A stretch of 39,818 nucleotides of DNA from Corallococcus llansteffanensis. GTDB lineage: Bacteria; Myxococcota; Myxococcia; Myxococcales; Myxococcaceae. The notes under the pieces were generated by a model. The model made no database searches, had not been told where the DNA came from, and was given only the letters and a program-made list of their open reading frames with translations. Location: the NCBI RefSeq assembly GCF_003612055.1, contig NZ_RAWB01000017.1, forward strand, positions 1 to 39,818, read 5' to 3'. Made by a program: the position numbers and the translations under genes. Positions 10,331 to 19,101 of this stretch are shown piece by piece; the first letter of the stretch is position 1, and each line of letters starts with the position of its first letter.

Positions 10331-11953
10331 ATGTCGCGTGTCCTCGCCGCCCTGCTCGTCCTGCTTGCCCTGCCCGCTTCGGCCAGGGCCCCGAAGCTCA
10401 CGTTGTTCATCAGCGTGGACGCGCTGGGCAGCGACCTGCTCCTGCGCAACCGCCCGCGTCTCACTGGCGGTCTGGGGCAATTGCTCAACACAGGGGCCTA
10501 CTACCCCTACGCCCGGTATGCCTACGCGGAGGCCCGTACCGCACCGGGTCATGCCACGCTGGCCACCGGCGCGAACCCCTGGCGCCACGGCATCGTGGAC
10601 AACGACGTCCTGGACCGCGCCACAGGCCAGAGCACGCAGGTCTACGTGGACCCGACGCATCCGGTGCTGGACGGGGCCACGGCCCCCACGTCGGACACCA
10701 GCCCGGCGAACCTGATGGCGGAGACGCTGGCGGACCGGCTTCGCGGGTCCACGCAAGGAAGGGGCAAGGTGGTGGCGCTGTCGTTCAAGGCGCGCGCGGC
10801 CATTCCGCTGGCCGGACGGACCGGGCAGGCGTGGTGGTTCGACGAGGCGACGGGGAAGATGGTGACGAGCACCTGGTACGCGAAGGCGGTGCCTGCGTGG
10901 ATGCAGGCGTTCAACGCGCGCAAGGTCGCGGACGCGGGGTTCGGCAAGGCGTGGGAGTTGCTGCGTCCGCGCGCCGAGTACGTGGGCCAGGACGACCCCG
11001 CCACGGAGCCTCCGGATCCCTACGGCATGGGCCGGGTGTTTCCCCACGCGCTGAGCGGCGGGGTCAAGGAGCCGGGGCCCGCGTCCTATCGGGTCTTCGC
11101 GGTGTCGCCCCGGTCGCATGACCTGCTGGTGCAGGCGGCGAAGGCGGCGCTGGAGGGTGAGGCGCTGGGCCGGGACGACGTCCCGGACGTCCTCGCGGTG
11201 AGCTTCAGCGGCACGGACGCGGTGTTCCACGCGTTCGGGCCGTCCTCGTGGGAGATGCAGGACACACTGCTGCGGTTGGACCAGGCGATGGGGGAGCTCA
11301 TCACCGCCGCCGAGCGGGCGGCGGGCGGAAAGGCGAACCTGGTCATCGCGCTGTCGGCGGACCACGGGGGCGCGGAGATTCCGGAGTCCTGGGTGGAGGC
11401 GGGCCTGCCCGGGGCGCGCCTCAACCCGGTCGAGGCGGCGAAGGGGCTGGCCCAGGAGCTGCGCGCGAAGTTCGGCATCGACGTGACGGTGAAGCTGCTG
11501 GAGCTGGACGTGTACCTGGGCGGCAAGGCGCTGGAGTCAGGCCAGGTGGACGGCGCGGCGGTGCGCAGAGCTGCGGCGGCGTGGCTCGCGAAGCAGCCCT
11601 TCGCGGTGATGGCGGTGGCGAAGGACGACCTGGACACGGCCCCGGACATCGGGGGGCTGGTGGCGCCCATGCGGCGTGGCTACTACCCGGGGCGCAGCGG
11701 GGACGTGCTCTTCATGGCGAAGCCGTTCCACGTCGTGAGCGACTACCCGCGCGGAACGAACCACGGCACGCCGTACTCCTACGACGTGCAGGTGCCGGTG
11801 GTGTTCGCAGGGAGGGGCGTGAAGCCGGGCCTGTACCTCCAGGAGATTGATCCGGTGGACGTGGCGCCCACGCTGTCCGCGCTGCTGGAGATGGGAATGC
11901 CGGCGTCGGCGGAAGGTAAGCCGCGTGCGGAGGCACTCACCGGTGCGCGGTGA
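10331..11953 (+). CDS. Secreted alkaline phosphatase-superfamily hydrolase (PafA/NPP-like)
   Basis: A 540-residue secreted enzyme with a clear signal peptide (hydrophobic ALLVLLALP followed by ASARA at residue 20). The first metal ligand is in FISVDALGSD (Asp30). The nucleophilic Thr is in APGHATLATGANPWRHG near residue 75, and later ligands are in LSADHGGAEIP and the GTNHGTPYSYDVQVP segment. It belongs to the alkaline phosphatase/nucleotide pyrophosphatase superfamily of metal-dependent phosphomono- or diesterases, and it most resembles the PafA type. GGGAGG precedes the ATG at 10331. It is divergent from the thioesterase gene. The exact phosphate ester is unknown. Confidence 0.88.
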   Translation: MSRVLAALLVLLALPASARAPKLTLFISVDALGSDLLLRNRPRLTGGLGQLLNTGAYYPYARYAYAEARTAPGHATLATGANPWRHGIVDNDVLDRATGQSTQVYVDPTHPVLDGATAPTSDTSPANLMAETLADRLRGSTQGRGKVVALSFKARAAIPLAGRTGQAWWFDEATGKMVTSTWYAKAVPAWMQAFNARKVADAGFGKAWELLRPRAEYVGQDDPATEPPDPYGMGRVFPHALSGGVKEPGPASYRVFAVSPRSHDLLVQAAKAALEGEALGRDDVPDVLAVSFSGTDAVFHAFGPSSWEMQDTLLRLDQAMGELITAAERAAGGKANLVIALSADHGGAEIPESWVEAGLPGARLNPVEAAKGLAQELRAKFGIDVTVKLLELDVYLGGKALESGQVDGAAVRRAAAAWLAKQPFAVMAVAKDDLDTAPDIGGLVAPMRRGYYPGRSGDVLFMAKPFHVVSDYPRGTNHGTPYSYDVQVPVVFAGRGVKPGLYLQEIDPVDVAPTLSALLEMGMPASAEGKPRAEALTGAR

Positions 11954-11976
11954 GTGCCCAGAGAAGTGGAATTGTC

Positions 11977-12252
11977 TCACCCCTCTTCAGCACTGCCACA
12001 CCAGTGTTCCGAAAGGACTTCGACCGGCCCCACTTCGCCAGTGACGGCACTGACCGTGACACGCGTGAGGACAATCGCATCCTGCGGCCTGTCTCCCGCG
12101 CAATAGAGTTCAAACACACGGTCGGTTCCCTCGAAGTAGGTCCCCAGTACCAACTCCTTTCGAAGCCGCTCTGGAATCGAGGGGTAACGCGCTAAAGCAG
12201 CGCGCGTCACGATGCGCGCCTTTTCCGTGAGAACGTCCAAATGAATTGCCAT
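11977..12252 (-). CDS. Hypothetical protein, 91 aa
   Basis: Small soluble protein with no signal or membrane segment. The ATG at 12252 is chosen (GGAGG is 12 bases upstream); the open frame extends 18 codons further to 12306 with less protein-like sequence. The composition alternates an N-terminal helical half (LTEKARIVTRAALARYPSIP) with a C-terminal part that reads as beta strands (IVLTRVTVSAVTGEVGPVEVL). I do not recognise the family. It faces the phosphatase gene convergently with only 23 bases between stops, and it lies 142 bases downstream of nadC. Confidence 0.6.
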   Translation of the reverse strand: MAIHLDVLTEKARIVTRAALARYPSIPERLRKELVLGTYFEGTDRVFELYCAGDRPQDAIVLTRVTVSAVTGEVGPVEVLSEHWCGSAEEG

Positions 12253-12393
12253 GGCAGCTGACGTCCTCCGAGCGAGTGAGTGCGTCTTGAAGCAGCTCAT
12301 TCCCAAGGCATGCCTGGCAACGTCAATGGGCAGGTCGAGTCAGCCTTCACCGACCCGGCCTGCCCATCTTCTCAACAAGAACTGAGGACCGCG

Positions 12394-13278
12394 TCAGCCC
12401 TGCGGCGCCGCCGGGCGTGACTTGCGCGTGGACTTCTTCGTCGTCTGGATCTCCAGCGACAGGTCCATGGCCCGCGCCGAGTGCGTCAGCGCGCCCATGG
12501 ACACGAAGTCCACGCCCAGCTTCGCCAAGCGGGGCAGCCGGTCCAGCGTGACGCCACCGGAGACTTCGATGGGCACACGGCCGGCCGTCAGCTTCACGGC
12601 TTCACGGATCTGCGCGTCGTCCATGTTGTCCAACATGACGACGTCCGCGCCGGCCGCGATGGCCTCCGCGAGCTGCTTGAAGTTGGTGACCTCCACCTCG
12701 ATCTTCACGAGCCGGGGGCCGTTCAACTTCGCGCGGCGCACCGCTTCGGTGATGTCCCCACCCACGGCCGCGATGTGGTTGTCCTTGATGAGGATGCCGT
12801 CGAAGAGGCCGAAGCGGTGGTTGGACGCTCCGCCCATGCGCACCGCGTGCTTGGCAAGGCCCCGCATGCCCGGGGGCGTCTTGCGCGTGTCGAGCACCCG
12901 CAGCTTCGAGCCCCGCACCGACGTCATCGCCTGCTGCGCCAGCGTCGCGATGCCGGCCGCTCGCTGCACCAGGTTGAGCGCGGTGCGCTCCGCGGCGAGC
13001 AGCGCGCGCAGCTTGCCGTGGACGCGCGCGGCGACCACCTTCGGTTTGATTTCGTCACCGTCGCGCTTGAGGACCTCCACCTCCACCTCCGCGTCCACCA
13101 TGTGGAAGACACGGACGAAGGCGTCCAGGCCCGCGATCATCATCTGCTCCTTCGCGACCAGCTCGCCGCTTCCCTCCGCGTCGGCTGGGACCACCGCCAG
13201 CGAGGTGACGTCCCCCGCCGCGCCCAGGTCTTCGTCGAGGGACAACGCGATGAGCCGATCGAGATAATCCTGCTGCAC
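12394..13278 (-). CDS. nadC: Nicotinate-nucleotide pyrophosphorylase (carboxylating)
   Basis: Quinolinate phosphoribosyltransferase, converting quinolinate and PRPP to nicotinate mononucleotide in de novo NAD synthesis. The 294-residue protein shows EDLGAAGDVTS near the N-terminus, LDTRKTPPGMR, HRFGLFDGILIKDNHI, KIEVEVTN and IEVSGGV, covering the substrate-binding residues of type II PRTases. It starts with GTG at 13278. The valS stop codon TAG overlaps its GGAGG ribosome site, so translation is probably coupled to valS. The last 15 residues are basic (TTKKSTRKSRP) and not part of the usual fold. Confidence 0.95.
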   Translation of the reverse strand: MQQDYLDRLIALSLDEDLGAAGDVTSLAVVPADAEGSGELVAKEQMMIAGLDAFVRVFHMVDAEVEVEVLKRDGDEIKPKVVAARVHGKLRALLAAERTALNLVQRAAGIATLAQQAMTSVRGSKLRVLDTRKTPPGMRGLAKHAVRMGGASNHRFGLFDGILIKDNHIAAVGGDITEAVRRAKLNGPRLVKIEVEVTNFKQLAEAIAAGADVVMLDNMDDAQIREAVKLTAGRVPIEVSGGVTLDRLPRLAKLGVDFVSMGALTHSARAMDLSLEIQTTKKSTRKSRPAAPQG

Positions 13279-13287
13279 TTCCGCCTC

Positions 13288-16200
13288 CTACCGACGGGCC
13301 TTGCGGGCCGCCGGTTTGCCCCGGGTGGTCTTCTTCGCCGCGGGCTTCTTCGCCGCGGACTTCTTCCCCGCCGCCTTCTTCGCGGAGGTCTTCCGGGCCG
13401 GCGCCTTGCGGGCGCTCCCCTTCTTCGCGGCGCTCTTCTTGCCCGCCGCCTTCTTCGCGGCCGGCTTGCCCCGGGTGCTCTTCTTCGCTGCGGCCTTCTT
13501 GCCCGCCGCCTTCTTCACGGGGGCCTTCTTCGCCGCTGGCTTCTTGCCCGCCGCCTTCTTCGCGGGGGCCTTCTTGCCCGCGGCCTTCGTCGCCGGAGCC
13601 TTCGCCACCGGAGCCTTCGCCGCCGGAGCCTTCCGTGCCGAGGCGGCCTTCTTCACGGACGCCGCCGGCGCCTCGCGGGTGTCGCCACCCTCCTTGGCCC
13701 GGTCGAACTCGCGCATCGCGTCGTCCACGAGGCCCATGCTCATGTACGCGACGCCCAGGTCGTGGTGATCCGCGGCGGACAGCCCTTCCTTGGTGCCCTC
13801 GCGCAGCTTGTTGAGCGCGTCCTCCACCACGGGGTCGGCGGCCTTGGGGGCTTCCCCGGCGGCCTCCGCCTCCATCTCGCCCTTCAGCTCCTGGCCCAGG
13901 TTGACGTCGTCCTTCGACGCCTTGGGCTCGGTGGCCACCTTCACATGGGCGCTCTCGGAGGCTTCGAGCGAGGAGGATTCGGACTCGGTGCTTCCCGGTA
14001 ACGGCGACGGCGTCTCGGACTCGGACATGGGGGGCTCCGGGGCGATGCGCTGGAGGTGATCCTGCAGCTTGACCGTGCGCTCCTGGAGCTCCGCCACCCG
14101 GGCCTGGTCCTTCGCCACCACGTCCGGCGGAGCACGGGCCACGAAGCTCGGATTGTCCAGCTTGCGCTGCACACTGGTGAGTTCCTGCTCGGCGCGGGCG
14201 ATCTCCTTCTTCAGGCGGTCGCGCTCCGCGTCCAGATCCACGAGGCCCGCCAGCGGGACGTAGATCTCCAGGTTTCCGCTGACGAACGCCGCCGCCTGCG
14301 GGGGCTTCGCGCCCGGCGGGCCCACGTGCACCTCCGACAGGCCAGCCAGCGGCATCAGGTACGCACGCCAGCGCTCCAACAGCTCGCGCGTCGTGGCGTC
14401 CGGGCTCTGCACCACCGCCTTCACCTTGGCGGACGGCGGCAGGTTGCTCTCACCGCGCAGCGTGCGCAGGCCCTCGATGGCCGCGATGACCGGCGCCATC
14501 TCCGCCTCCGCGGACGCATCCACGCGCGCCGCGTCCGGCTCCGGGTACGCCGCGATGCAGATGCTCTCCGTGGGCCGGGACATCGGCAGCTTCTGCCAGA
14601 TCTCCTCGGTGATGAACGGCATGAACGGGTGCATCAGCCGCAGGATGCGATCCAGGCAGTACACCAGCACCGCGCGCGTGGTGTCCTTCGCCTGCGCGTC
14701 CTCGCCGTACAGCGAGCCCTTCGCCAGCTCGATGTACCAGTCGCAGAACTCCGCCCACAGGAACTGGTACAGCGTGGAGGCGGCTTCCGCGAAGCCGAAC
14801 ACCTCCAGCGACGCGCGCGTCTCCTCGGTCGCCTTCTGCAGGCGGGAGAGGATCCACCGGTCCGCCAGCGTCAGCGTGCGGCCCTCCAACGGGGTCGCGT
14901 CCAGGCTGAAGTCGCCCATGTTCATCAGGGCGAAGCGGCTGGCGTTCCACAGCTTGTTGCAGAACGCCTTGTAGCCACCCAGGCGGTCCATCGACAGCTT
15001 GATGTCGCGGCCCTGCTGCGTGAGCGACGCGAGCGTGAAGCGCAGCGCGTCCGCGCCGAACGCGGGCATGCCCTGCGGGAAGCGGTTGCGCAGCGACGGC
15101 TGGAGCGCGTCCACCTTGGCGCCGAGGATGACGTCCAGGGGATCGATGACGTTCCCCTTCGTCTTGGACATCTTCTCGCCCTTCTCGTCGCGCACCATCG
15201 CGTGCAGGTACACGGTGCGGAAGGGCACATCGCCCATGAAGTGCAGGCCCATCATCATCATCCGGGCGACCCAGAAGAAGATGATGTCGTGGCCCGTCTC
15301 CATCACGGACGTCGGATAGAAGGTCTTCAGCTCCGGCGTCTGGTTCGGCCAGCCCAGCGTGGAGAACGGCCACAGCGCGGACGAGAACCACGTGTCCAGC
15401 ACGTCCGGGTCCTGCGTCAGGTCCTTGCCACCGCACTTCGGGCAGGACTCCGGCGTCGTGCGCGACACGATGACCGCCGAGGAGTCCAGCGACCGCTCCT
15501 CACCCGCGGGGCTGCACGCCTCGCAGTACCAGGCGGGAATCTGGTGGCCCCACCAGAGCTGGCGGCTCACGCACCAGTCGTGGATGTTGCGCATCCAGTG
15601 GAAGTACGTGTTGGTCCAGGACTCGGGGACGAACTTCGTGCGGCCCTGCTCCACCGCCTCGATGGCCGGCTTCGCCAGCGGTTCGATCTTGATAAACCAC
15701 TGCGGCGACAGGCGCGGCTCCACCACCGTGGCGCAGCGCTGGCAGGTGCCCACGCTCAGCTTGTGCGGCTCCTCCTTCTCCAGCAGCCCCTGCTCCGTCA
15801 GGTCCGCCAGCACCTGCTTGCGGGCCTCGAAGCGATCCAGGCCGGCGTACTTGCCGGTGTCCTTCGTCATCCGCGCCGCTTCGTCCAGGATGGACAGCAT
15901 CGGCAGCTTGTGGCGCAGGCCCGTCTGGTAGTCGTTGAAGTCGTGCGCGGGCGTGACCTTCACCACGCCGGTGCCGAACTCCATGTTCACGAGCTCGGCG
16001 TCCGCGATGATGGGGATGTCCCGGTCCGTCAGCGGCAGCCGCACCGACCGGCCCACCAGCCCCAGGTAGCGCGGGTCCTCCGGGTGGACGGCCACGGCGG
16101 TGTCGCCCAGCAGCGTCTCCGGACGCGTCGTCGCCACGGTGAGCGTGCGGTCGCTGTCCTTCACCGGGTAGCGGATGTGCCAGAGCGAGCCGTTCTTCTC

Positions 16201-16791
16201 CTCGTGCTCGACCTCCAGGTCACTGAGCGCCGTGCGGCACGAGGGGCACCAGTTGATGAGCTTCTGGGCCCGGTACATCAGGCCCTCTTCATACAGGCGG
16301 ACGAACACTTCGCGCACCGCGGCCGAGGACTGCTCGTCCATGGTGAAGCGCTCGCGGCTCCAGTCCAGCGACGCGCCCAGGTAGCGGTGCTGCTCACCGA
16401 TGCGCGCGCCGTACTTGCCCTTCCACGTCCAGACGCGCTCGAGGAACGCCTCGCGGCCCAGGTCGTGGCGGCTCTTGCCCTCGGACTTCTTGAGCTCCTT
16501 CTCCACCACCATCTGCGTGGCGATGCCCGCGTGGTCCGTGCCCGGCAGCCAGAGCGCGTTGAAGCCGCTCATCCGCTTCCAGCGCGTGAGGATGTCCTGG
16601 ATGGTCGCGGTGAGCGCGTGGCCGATGTGCAGGCTGCCCGTGACGTTGGGCGGCGGCAGCACGATGCTGAACGGCGGCTTGGCGGAAGTGGGCTCGGCGC
16701 GGAAGTAGTCGCGCTCCAGCCAGTGGTTGTACCACCGCGCCTCCACTTCGGAGGGCTCGTAGGCCTTGGACAGTTCAGTCGTGTCAGTCAT
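13288..16791 (-). CDS. valS: Valyl-tRNA synthetase with histone H1-like Lys/Ala tail
   Basis: Class Ia aminoacyl-tRNA synthetase of 1167 residues, against about 880-950 usual. The HIGH signature lies at residues 55-58 and KMSKTKGN at about 539. The editing domain lies between them, then the anticodon-binding domain, and then the ValRS C-terminal coiled coil ends near residue 915. Beyond it come a Ser/Glu-rich acidic linker (from PMSESETPS, residue about 922), one TPR-like helix pair ([19 protein letters not shown], about 1010-1030) and roughly 120 residues of AAKK/PAKK/GKK repeats. The tail probably binds nucleic acid electrostatically. An internal ATG at 14028 at the domain junction could also start a separate product. 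There is no Shine-Dalgarno at the main ATG; a 9-bp hairpin lies just upstream. Confidence 0.95.
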   Translation of the reverse strand: MTDTTELSKAYEPSEVEARWYNHWLERDYFRAEPTSAKPPFSIVLPPPNVTGSLHIGHALTATIQDILTRWKRMSGFNALWLPGTDHAGIATQMVVEKELKKSEGKSRHDLGREAFLERVWTWKGKYGARIGEQHRYLGASLDWSRERFTMDEQSSAAVREVFVRLYEEGLMYRAQKLINWCPSCRTALSDLEVEHEEKNGSLWHIRYPVKDSDRTLTVATTRPETLLGDTAVAVHPEDPRYLGLVGRSVRLPLTDRDIPIIADAELVNMEFGTGVVKVTPAHDFNDYQTGLRHKLPMLSILDEAARMTKDTGKYAGLDRFEARKQVLADLTEQGLLEKEEPHKLSVGTCQRCATVVEPRLSPQWFIKIEPLAKPAIEAVEQGRTKFVPESWTNTYFHWMRNIHDWCVSRQLWWGHQIPAWYCEACSPAGEERSLDSSAVIVSRTTPESCPKCGGKDLTQDPDVLDTWFSSALWPFSTLGWPNQTPELKTFYPTSVMETGHDIIFFWVARMMMMGLHFMGDVPFRTVYLHAMVRDEKGEKMSKTKGNVIDPLDVILGAKVDALQPSLRNRFPQGMPAFGADALRFTLASLTQQGRDIKLSMDRLGGYKAFCNKLWNASRFALMNMGDFSLDATPLEGRTLTLADRWILSRLQKATEETRASLEVFGFAEAASTLYQFLWAEFCDWYIELAKGSLYGEDAQAKDTTRAVLVYCLDRILRLMHPFMPFITEEIWQKLPMSRPTESICIAAYPEPDAARVDASAEAEMAPVIAAIEGLRTLRGESNLPPSAKVKAVVQSPDATTRELLERWRAYLMPLAGLSEVHVGPPGAKPPQAAAFVSGNLEIYVPLAGLVDLDAERDRLKKEIARAEQELTSVQRKLDNPSFVARAPPDVVAKDQARVAELQERTVKLQDHLQRIAPEPPMSESETPSPLPGSTESESSSLEASESAHVKVATEPKASKDDVNLGQELKGEMEAEAAGEAPKAADPVVEDALNKLREGTKEGLSAADHHDLGVAYMSMGLVDDAMREFDRAKEGGDTREAPAASVKKAASARKAPAAKAPVAKAPATKAAGKKAPAKKAAGKKPAAKKAPVKKAAGKKAAAKKSTRGKPAAKKAAGKKSAAKKGSARKAPARKTSAKKAAGKKSAAKKPAAKKTTRGKPAARKARR
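13291..13660 (-). repeat. Lys/Ala-rich H1-like repeat region in valS
   Basis: The last roughly 123 codons of valS repeat short units such as AAKK, PAKK, AGKK and TRGKPAA, with two near copies of the [16 protein letters not shown] block. At DNA level this appears as degenerate repeats of the type TTCTTCGCCGC. The composition resembles bacterial and chlamydial histone H1-like proteins. Confidence 0.8.
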
Positions 16792-16799
16792 TGAAGACG

Positions 16800-16821
16800 G
16801 CCGGCCCCCGACGGGGCCGGC
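16800..16821 (-). terminator. 9-bp hairpin between romR and valS
   Basis: GCCGGCCCC (16800-16808) pairs perfectly with GGGGCCGGC (16813-16821) around a 4-nt loop. On the minus strand it is 23 bases after the romR stop and only 8 bases before the valS ATG, followed by GTCTTC. It may terminate romR, or it may be a structure in the valS leader that limits ribosome access. It is probably a partial terminator. Confidence 0.45.
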
Positions 16822-16844
16822 GGGGAATCAGGGGGGACTGCGAA

Positions 16845-18116
16845 TCAGTGCTGGGTCTCGCGGTCCTTGATGAGCCGCTCCAGCTCCTGCCGGATGATGG
16901 TCTCCGCCAGCTGCGGGACGACCTCCCAGGCAATCTTCTCGATGACCTCGCGGGAGGCCTTCGACAGGGCCTCGCGCAGCAGCGCCTCGCCGCCATCCGC
17001 GGGACGCGAGCGCGCGGGAGCGGCGGTCGGCGTGGGACCGCCGATGTCGATGGAGATCTCCTCCGTGTGCTCGGGCAGCGAGTCCTCGATGCGCAGGTTC
17101 TCCGTGCGGGCCTGCACGGCGGCCGGCGGAGGCGCGGACGGAGCGCCCAGGCCGAACGGATCCCGTGCGCGGGCCGCGGGCGGAACCGCCGCGGGCGGGT
17201 GCGAAGGCGGCAGCGGCGTGCCCCCGGCGGGAGGACGCGGGAAGCCGCCCGGGATGTTCGGAGCACCAGGACCCGGAGGACGCGCGGCCATGCCCGGAGG
17301 CGGCGGCACGCCTGGCCCCGGAGGACGCGCACCCGGAGGAACGGCGCCCGGAGGCGGACGCGCCATGCCCGGAGGCGGCGGCACGCCCGGACCCGGAGGA
17401 CGCGCGCCCGGCGGCGGCACGCCAGGACCGGGAGGACGCGCACCCGGCGGGACGGCGCCAGGAGGCGGCACGCCAGGACCGGGAGGACGCGCACCCGGCG
17501 GAACGGCGCCCGGAGGCGGACGCGCCATGCCCGGAGGCGGCGGCACGCCCGGACCCGGAGGACGCGCGCCCGGAGGCGGCACGCCTGGACCCGGAGGACG
17601 CGCACCCGGAGGCGGCGCGCCAGGACCCGGCGGACGGGCGCCCGGAGGCGCGGCGGCGGCAGGCGGCTGCGCGGCGGCCGGGGGCTGCGTGGGCGTGGCG
17701 GCCTGGGGGAACACGCGCGTCGCGGCGGACGCGGGCATGGTGTTCGACTTCTGGCCCACCAGCGCCTTCACCTTGTCGAGGAGGATCTGGCTCTCGAAGG
17801 GCTTGGTGATGTGGTCGTCCGCCCGGGCGGCCTTCGCGCGGTTCTCGTCGAACGCCTCGAAGGTGCCGGCCAGCAGCAGCACCGGGATGGCCTGGGTGGA
17901 GGGGTCGTTCTTGAGCGCCTCGCAGACCTCGTAGCCGCTCTTGCCCGGCATCATCACGTCGGCGAGCACCACGTCCGGACGCAGCTCGCGCGTGCGGGTG
18001 ATGGCGTCCAGCCCGTTGTCCACCGCGGTCACCTGGAAGTCTTCCGTCGCGAAGATCATCCCGATCACCTTGCGGATGGTGAGCGAGTCGTCGGCGATCA
18101 GTAGATTCTTGGGCAT
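16845..18116 (-). CDS. romR: Polarity response regulator RomR
   Basis: RomR sets front-rear polarity for gliding and type IV pilus motility in myxobacteria, working with MglA, MglB and RomX. The 423-residue protein has an N-terminal receiver with phospho-acceptor Asp53 (VLADVMMPGKSG) and the conserved KPFE lysine. A long Pro/Gly-rich linker runs from about residue 130 to 330, and a conserved helical C-terminus (EALSKASREVIEKIAWEVVP) contains the polar-targeting region. The size, Asp53 and architecture match M. xanthus RomR (420 residues, from memory). It lies downstream of a CheW-like gene and upstream of valS. Confidence 0.9.
   Translation of the reverse strand: MPKNLLIADDSLTIRKVIGMIFATEDFQVTAVDNGLDAITRTRELRPDVVLADVMMPGKSGYEVCEALKNDPSTQAIPVLLLAGTFEAFDENRAKAARADDHITKPFESQILLDKVKALVGQKSNTMPASAATRVFPQAATPTQPPAAAQPPAAAAPPGARPPGPGAPPPGARPPGPGVPPPGARPPGPGVPPPPGMARPPPGAVPPGARPPGPGVPPPGAVPPGARPPGPGVPPPGARPPGPGVPPPPGMARPPPGAVPPGARPPGPGVPPPPGMAARPPGPGAPNIPGGFPRPPAGGTPLPPSHPPAAVPPAARARDPFGLGAPSAPPPAAVQARTENLRIEDSLPEHTEEISIDIGGPTPTAAPARSRPADGGEALLREALSKASREVIEKIAWEVVPQLAETIIRQELERLIKDRETQH
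17240..17660 (-). repeat. Internal repeats coding the RomR Pro-rich linker
   Basis: Degenerate tandem units coding GARPPGPGVPPP and GMARPPPGAVPPG alternate about ten times. One longer block containing PPPPGMARPPPGAVPPG occurs twice (near 17340-17390 and 17500-17550), suggesting expansion by slippage or unequal recombination. Confidence 0.8.
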
Positions 18117-18234
18117 CGGCTCCGGCCTTCGGGGGGCGCATACCCCCCTGAATTCGTTTGAGATTTCGGGCGAGCAAGCCTGCCTGCCGGCCCTGTGTCA
18201 ATCGGAGAAGCTTAGGGGGCGCGCTCTCGGCCGA

Positions 18235-19050
18235 TCAAGAAAACATGCGCTGCAGGTCCAGGAACATCACGGGATCCGGCAGCCCCGGCGCCTTGAACGT
18301 GCCCATCAGCTCGGCGGGCTTGAATTTCTGCAGCACACCGAGCACCCGGGTGGCCGCCAGCCCCACGGTCCGGCCCGCCAGCTCCGTGAGGACGAACAGG
18401 TCCTCCACCCGCGCCGGCGCCCCCAGCAGCGCCGGAACCGAACAGATGGGCCACAGCGCCTGCGCGTGCGGGTAGACGCCCGCCACCGGCCCGCTCTGCA
18501 CCGGCAGCACGCTGAAGGACACCCCCTTCGGCACCACCTGGGAGACACAACCCAGCGGCACGCCGAAGAGCACGCCCTGCGACTCCAGCACCAGCGCCCG
18601 CTCCGGAGGCGCGTCCGCCCAGTGCACGGGCCGCGGCTCCGGCGGCACCGCCCGCGGACCCACCCGGTGCGGCAGCGCCTCCACGATGAGCTCCAGGTAC
18701 AGCCGGTCCTTGTGCAGCACCGCGCCCCGGCTCAACGGCGCCAGGGAATCCGCGAGTCCCGGAGGCAGCAGGAAGAACGGATCACGCGCGACGTCCGCCA
18801 CCTCCACGACCGAGCGGACCCGCACCGCGAGCGTGGGGCTGACGTCCAGGACGACGACCATGCCCGGGACTTCCTCGGGGGCTCCGCCGAGCAGCGCGGA
18901 GAGGTCCTTCACTTCCAGTACGCCACGCAGGCTGGTGCCGCGGGCGCCCGGCATGGCGACCTCCATCACGGAGGTGGCCTCCACGGCGTAACGCGTCTCA
19001 CCGGCTTCGACCAGCAGGCAGAGCCGGCGTCCGCTTTCAAAAGGCGACAC
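18235..19050 (-). CDS. Tandem CheW-like domain protein
   Basis: A 271-residue cytoplasmic protein with two divergent CheW-like SH3-barrel modules. The first begins with RRLCLLVEAGETRYAVEATSVMEVAMP and continues with LRGVLEVKDLSALLGG. The second begins near ERALVLESQGVLFGVPLGCVSQVV. The C-terminus contains VLGVLQKFKPAELMGTFKAPG. CheW domains scaffold receptors and CheA-type kinases. No chemoreceptor or kinase gene is adjacent; romR lies 118 bases downstream, which suggests a role connected to motility or polarity, though this is inference. It starts with GTG at 19050 and is divergent from the diguanylate cyclase gene with 51 bases between. Confidence 0.8.
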   Translation of the reverse strand: MSPFESGRRLCLLVEAGETRYAVEATSVMEVAMPGARGTSLRGVLEVKDLSALLGGAPEEVPGMVVVLDVSPTLAVRVRSVVEVADVARDPFFLLPPGLADSLAPLSRGAVLHKDRLYLELIVEALPHRVGPRAVPPEPRPVHWADAPPERALVLESQGVLFGVPLGCVSQVVPKGVSFSVLPVQSGPVAGVYPHAQALWPICSVPALLGAPARVEDLFVLTELAGRTVGLAATRVLGVLQKFKPAELMGTFKAPGLPDPVMFLDLQRMFS

Positions 19051-19101
19051 GGGGGTGACCCTAGCAGCGTTCAGGGGCTTGGTGCTAAGCCGTGAACAGT
19101 C

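Noticed and set aside
17240-17660. CRISPR-like repetitive pattern
   Set aside because: Repeats are in frame, degenerate and without spacers; they code the RomR linker.
16791-18104. Long plus-strand open frames opposite romR and valS
   Set aside because: They are Arg-rich shadows created by the GC-rich, repeat-bearing genes on the minus strand.
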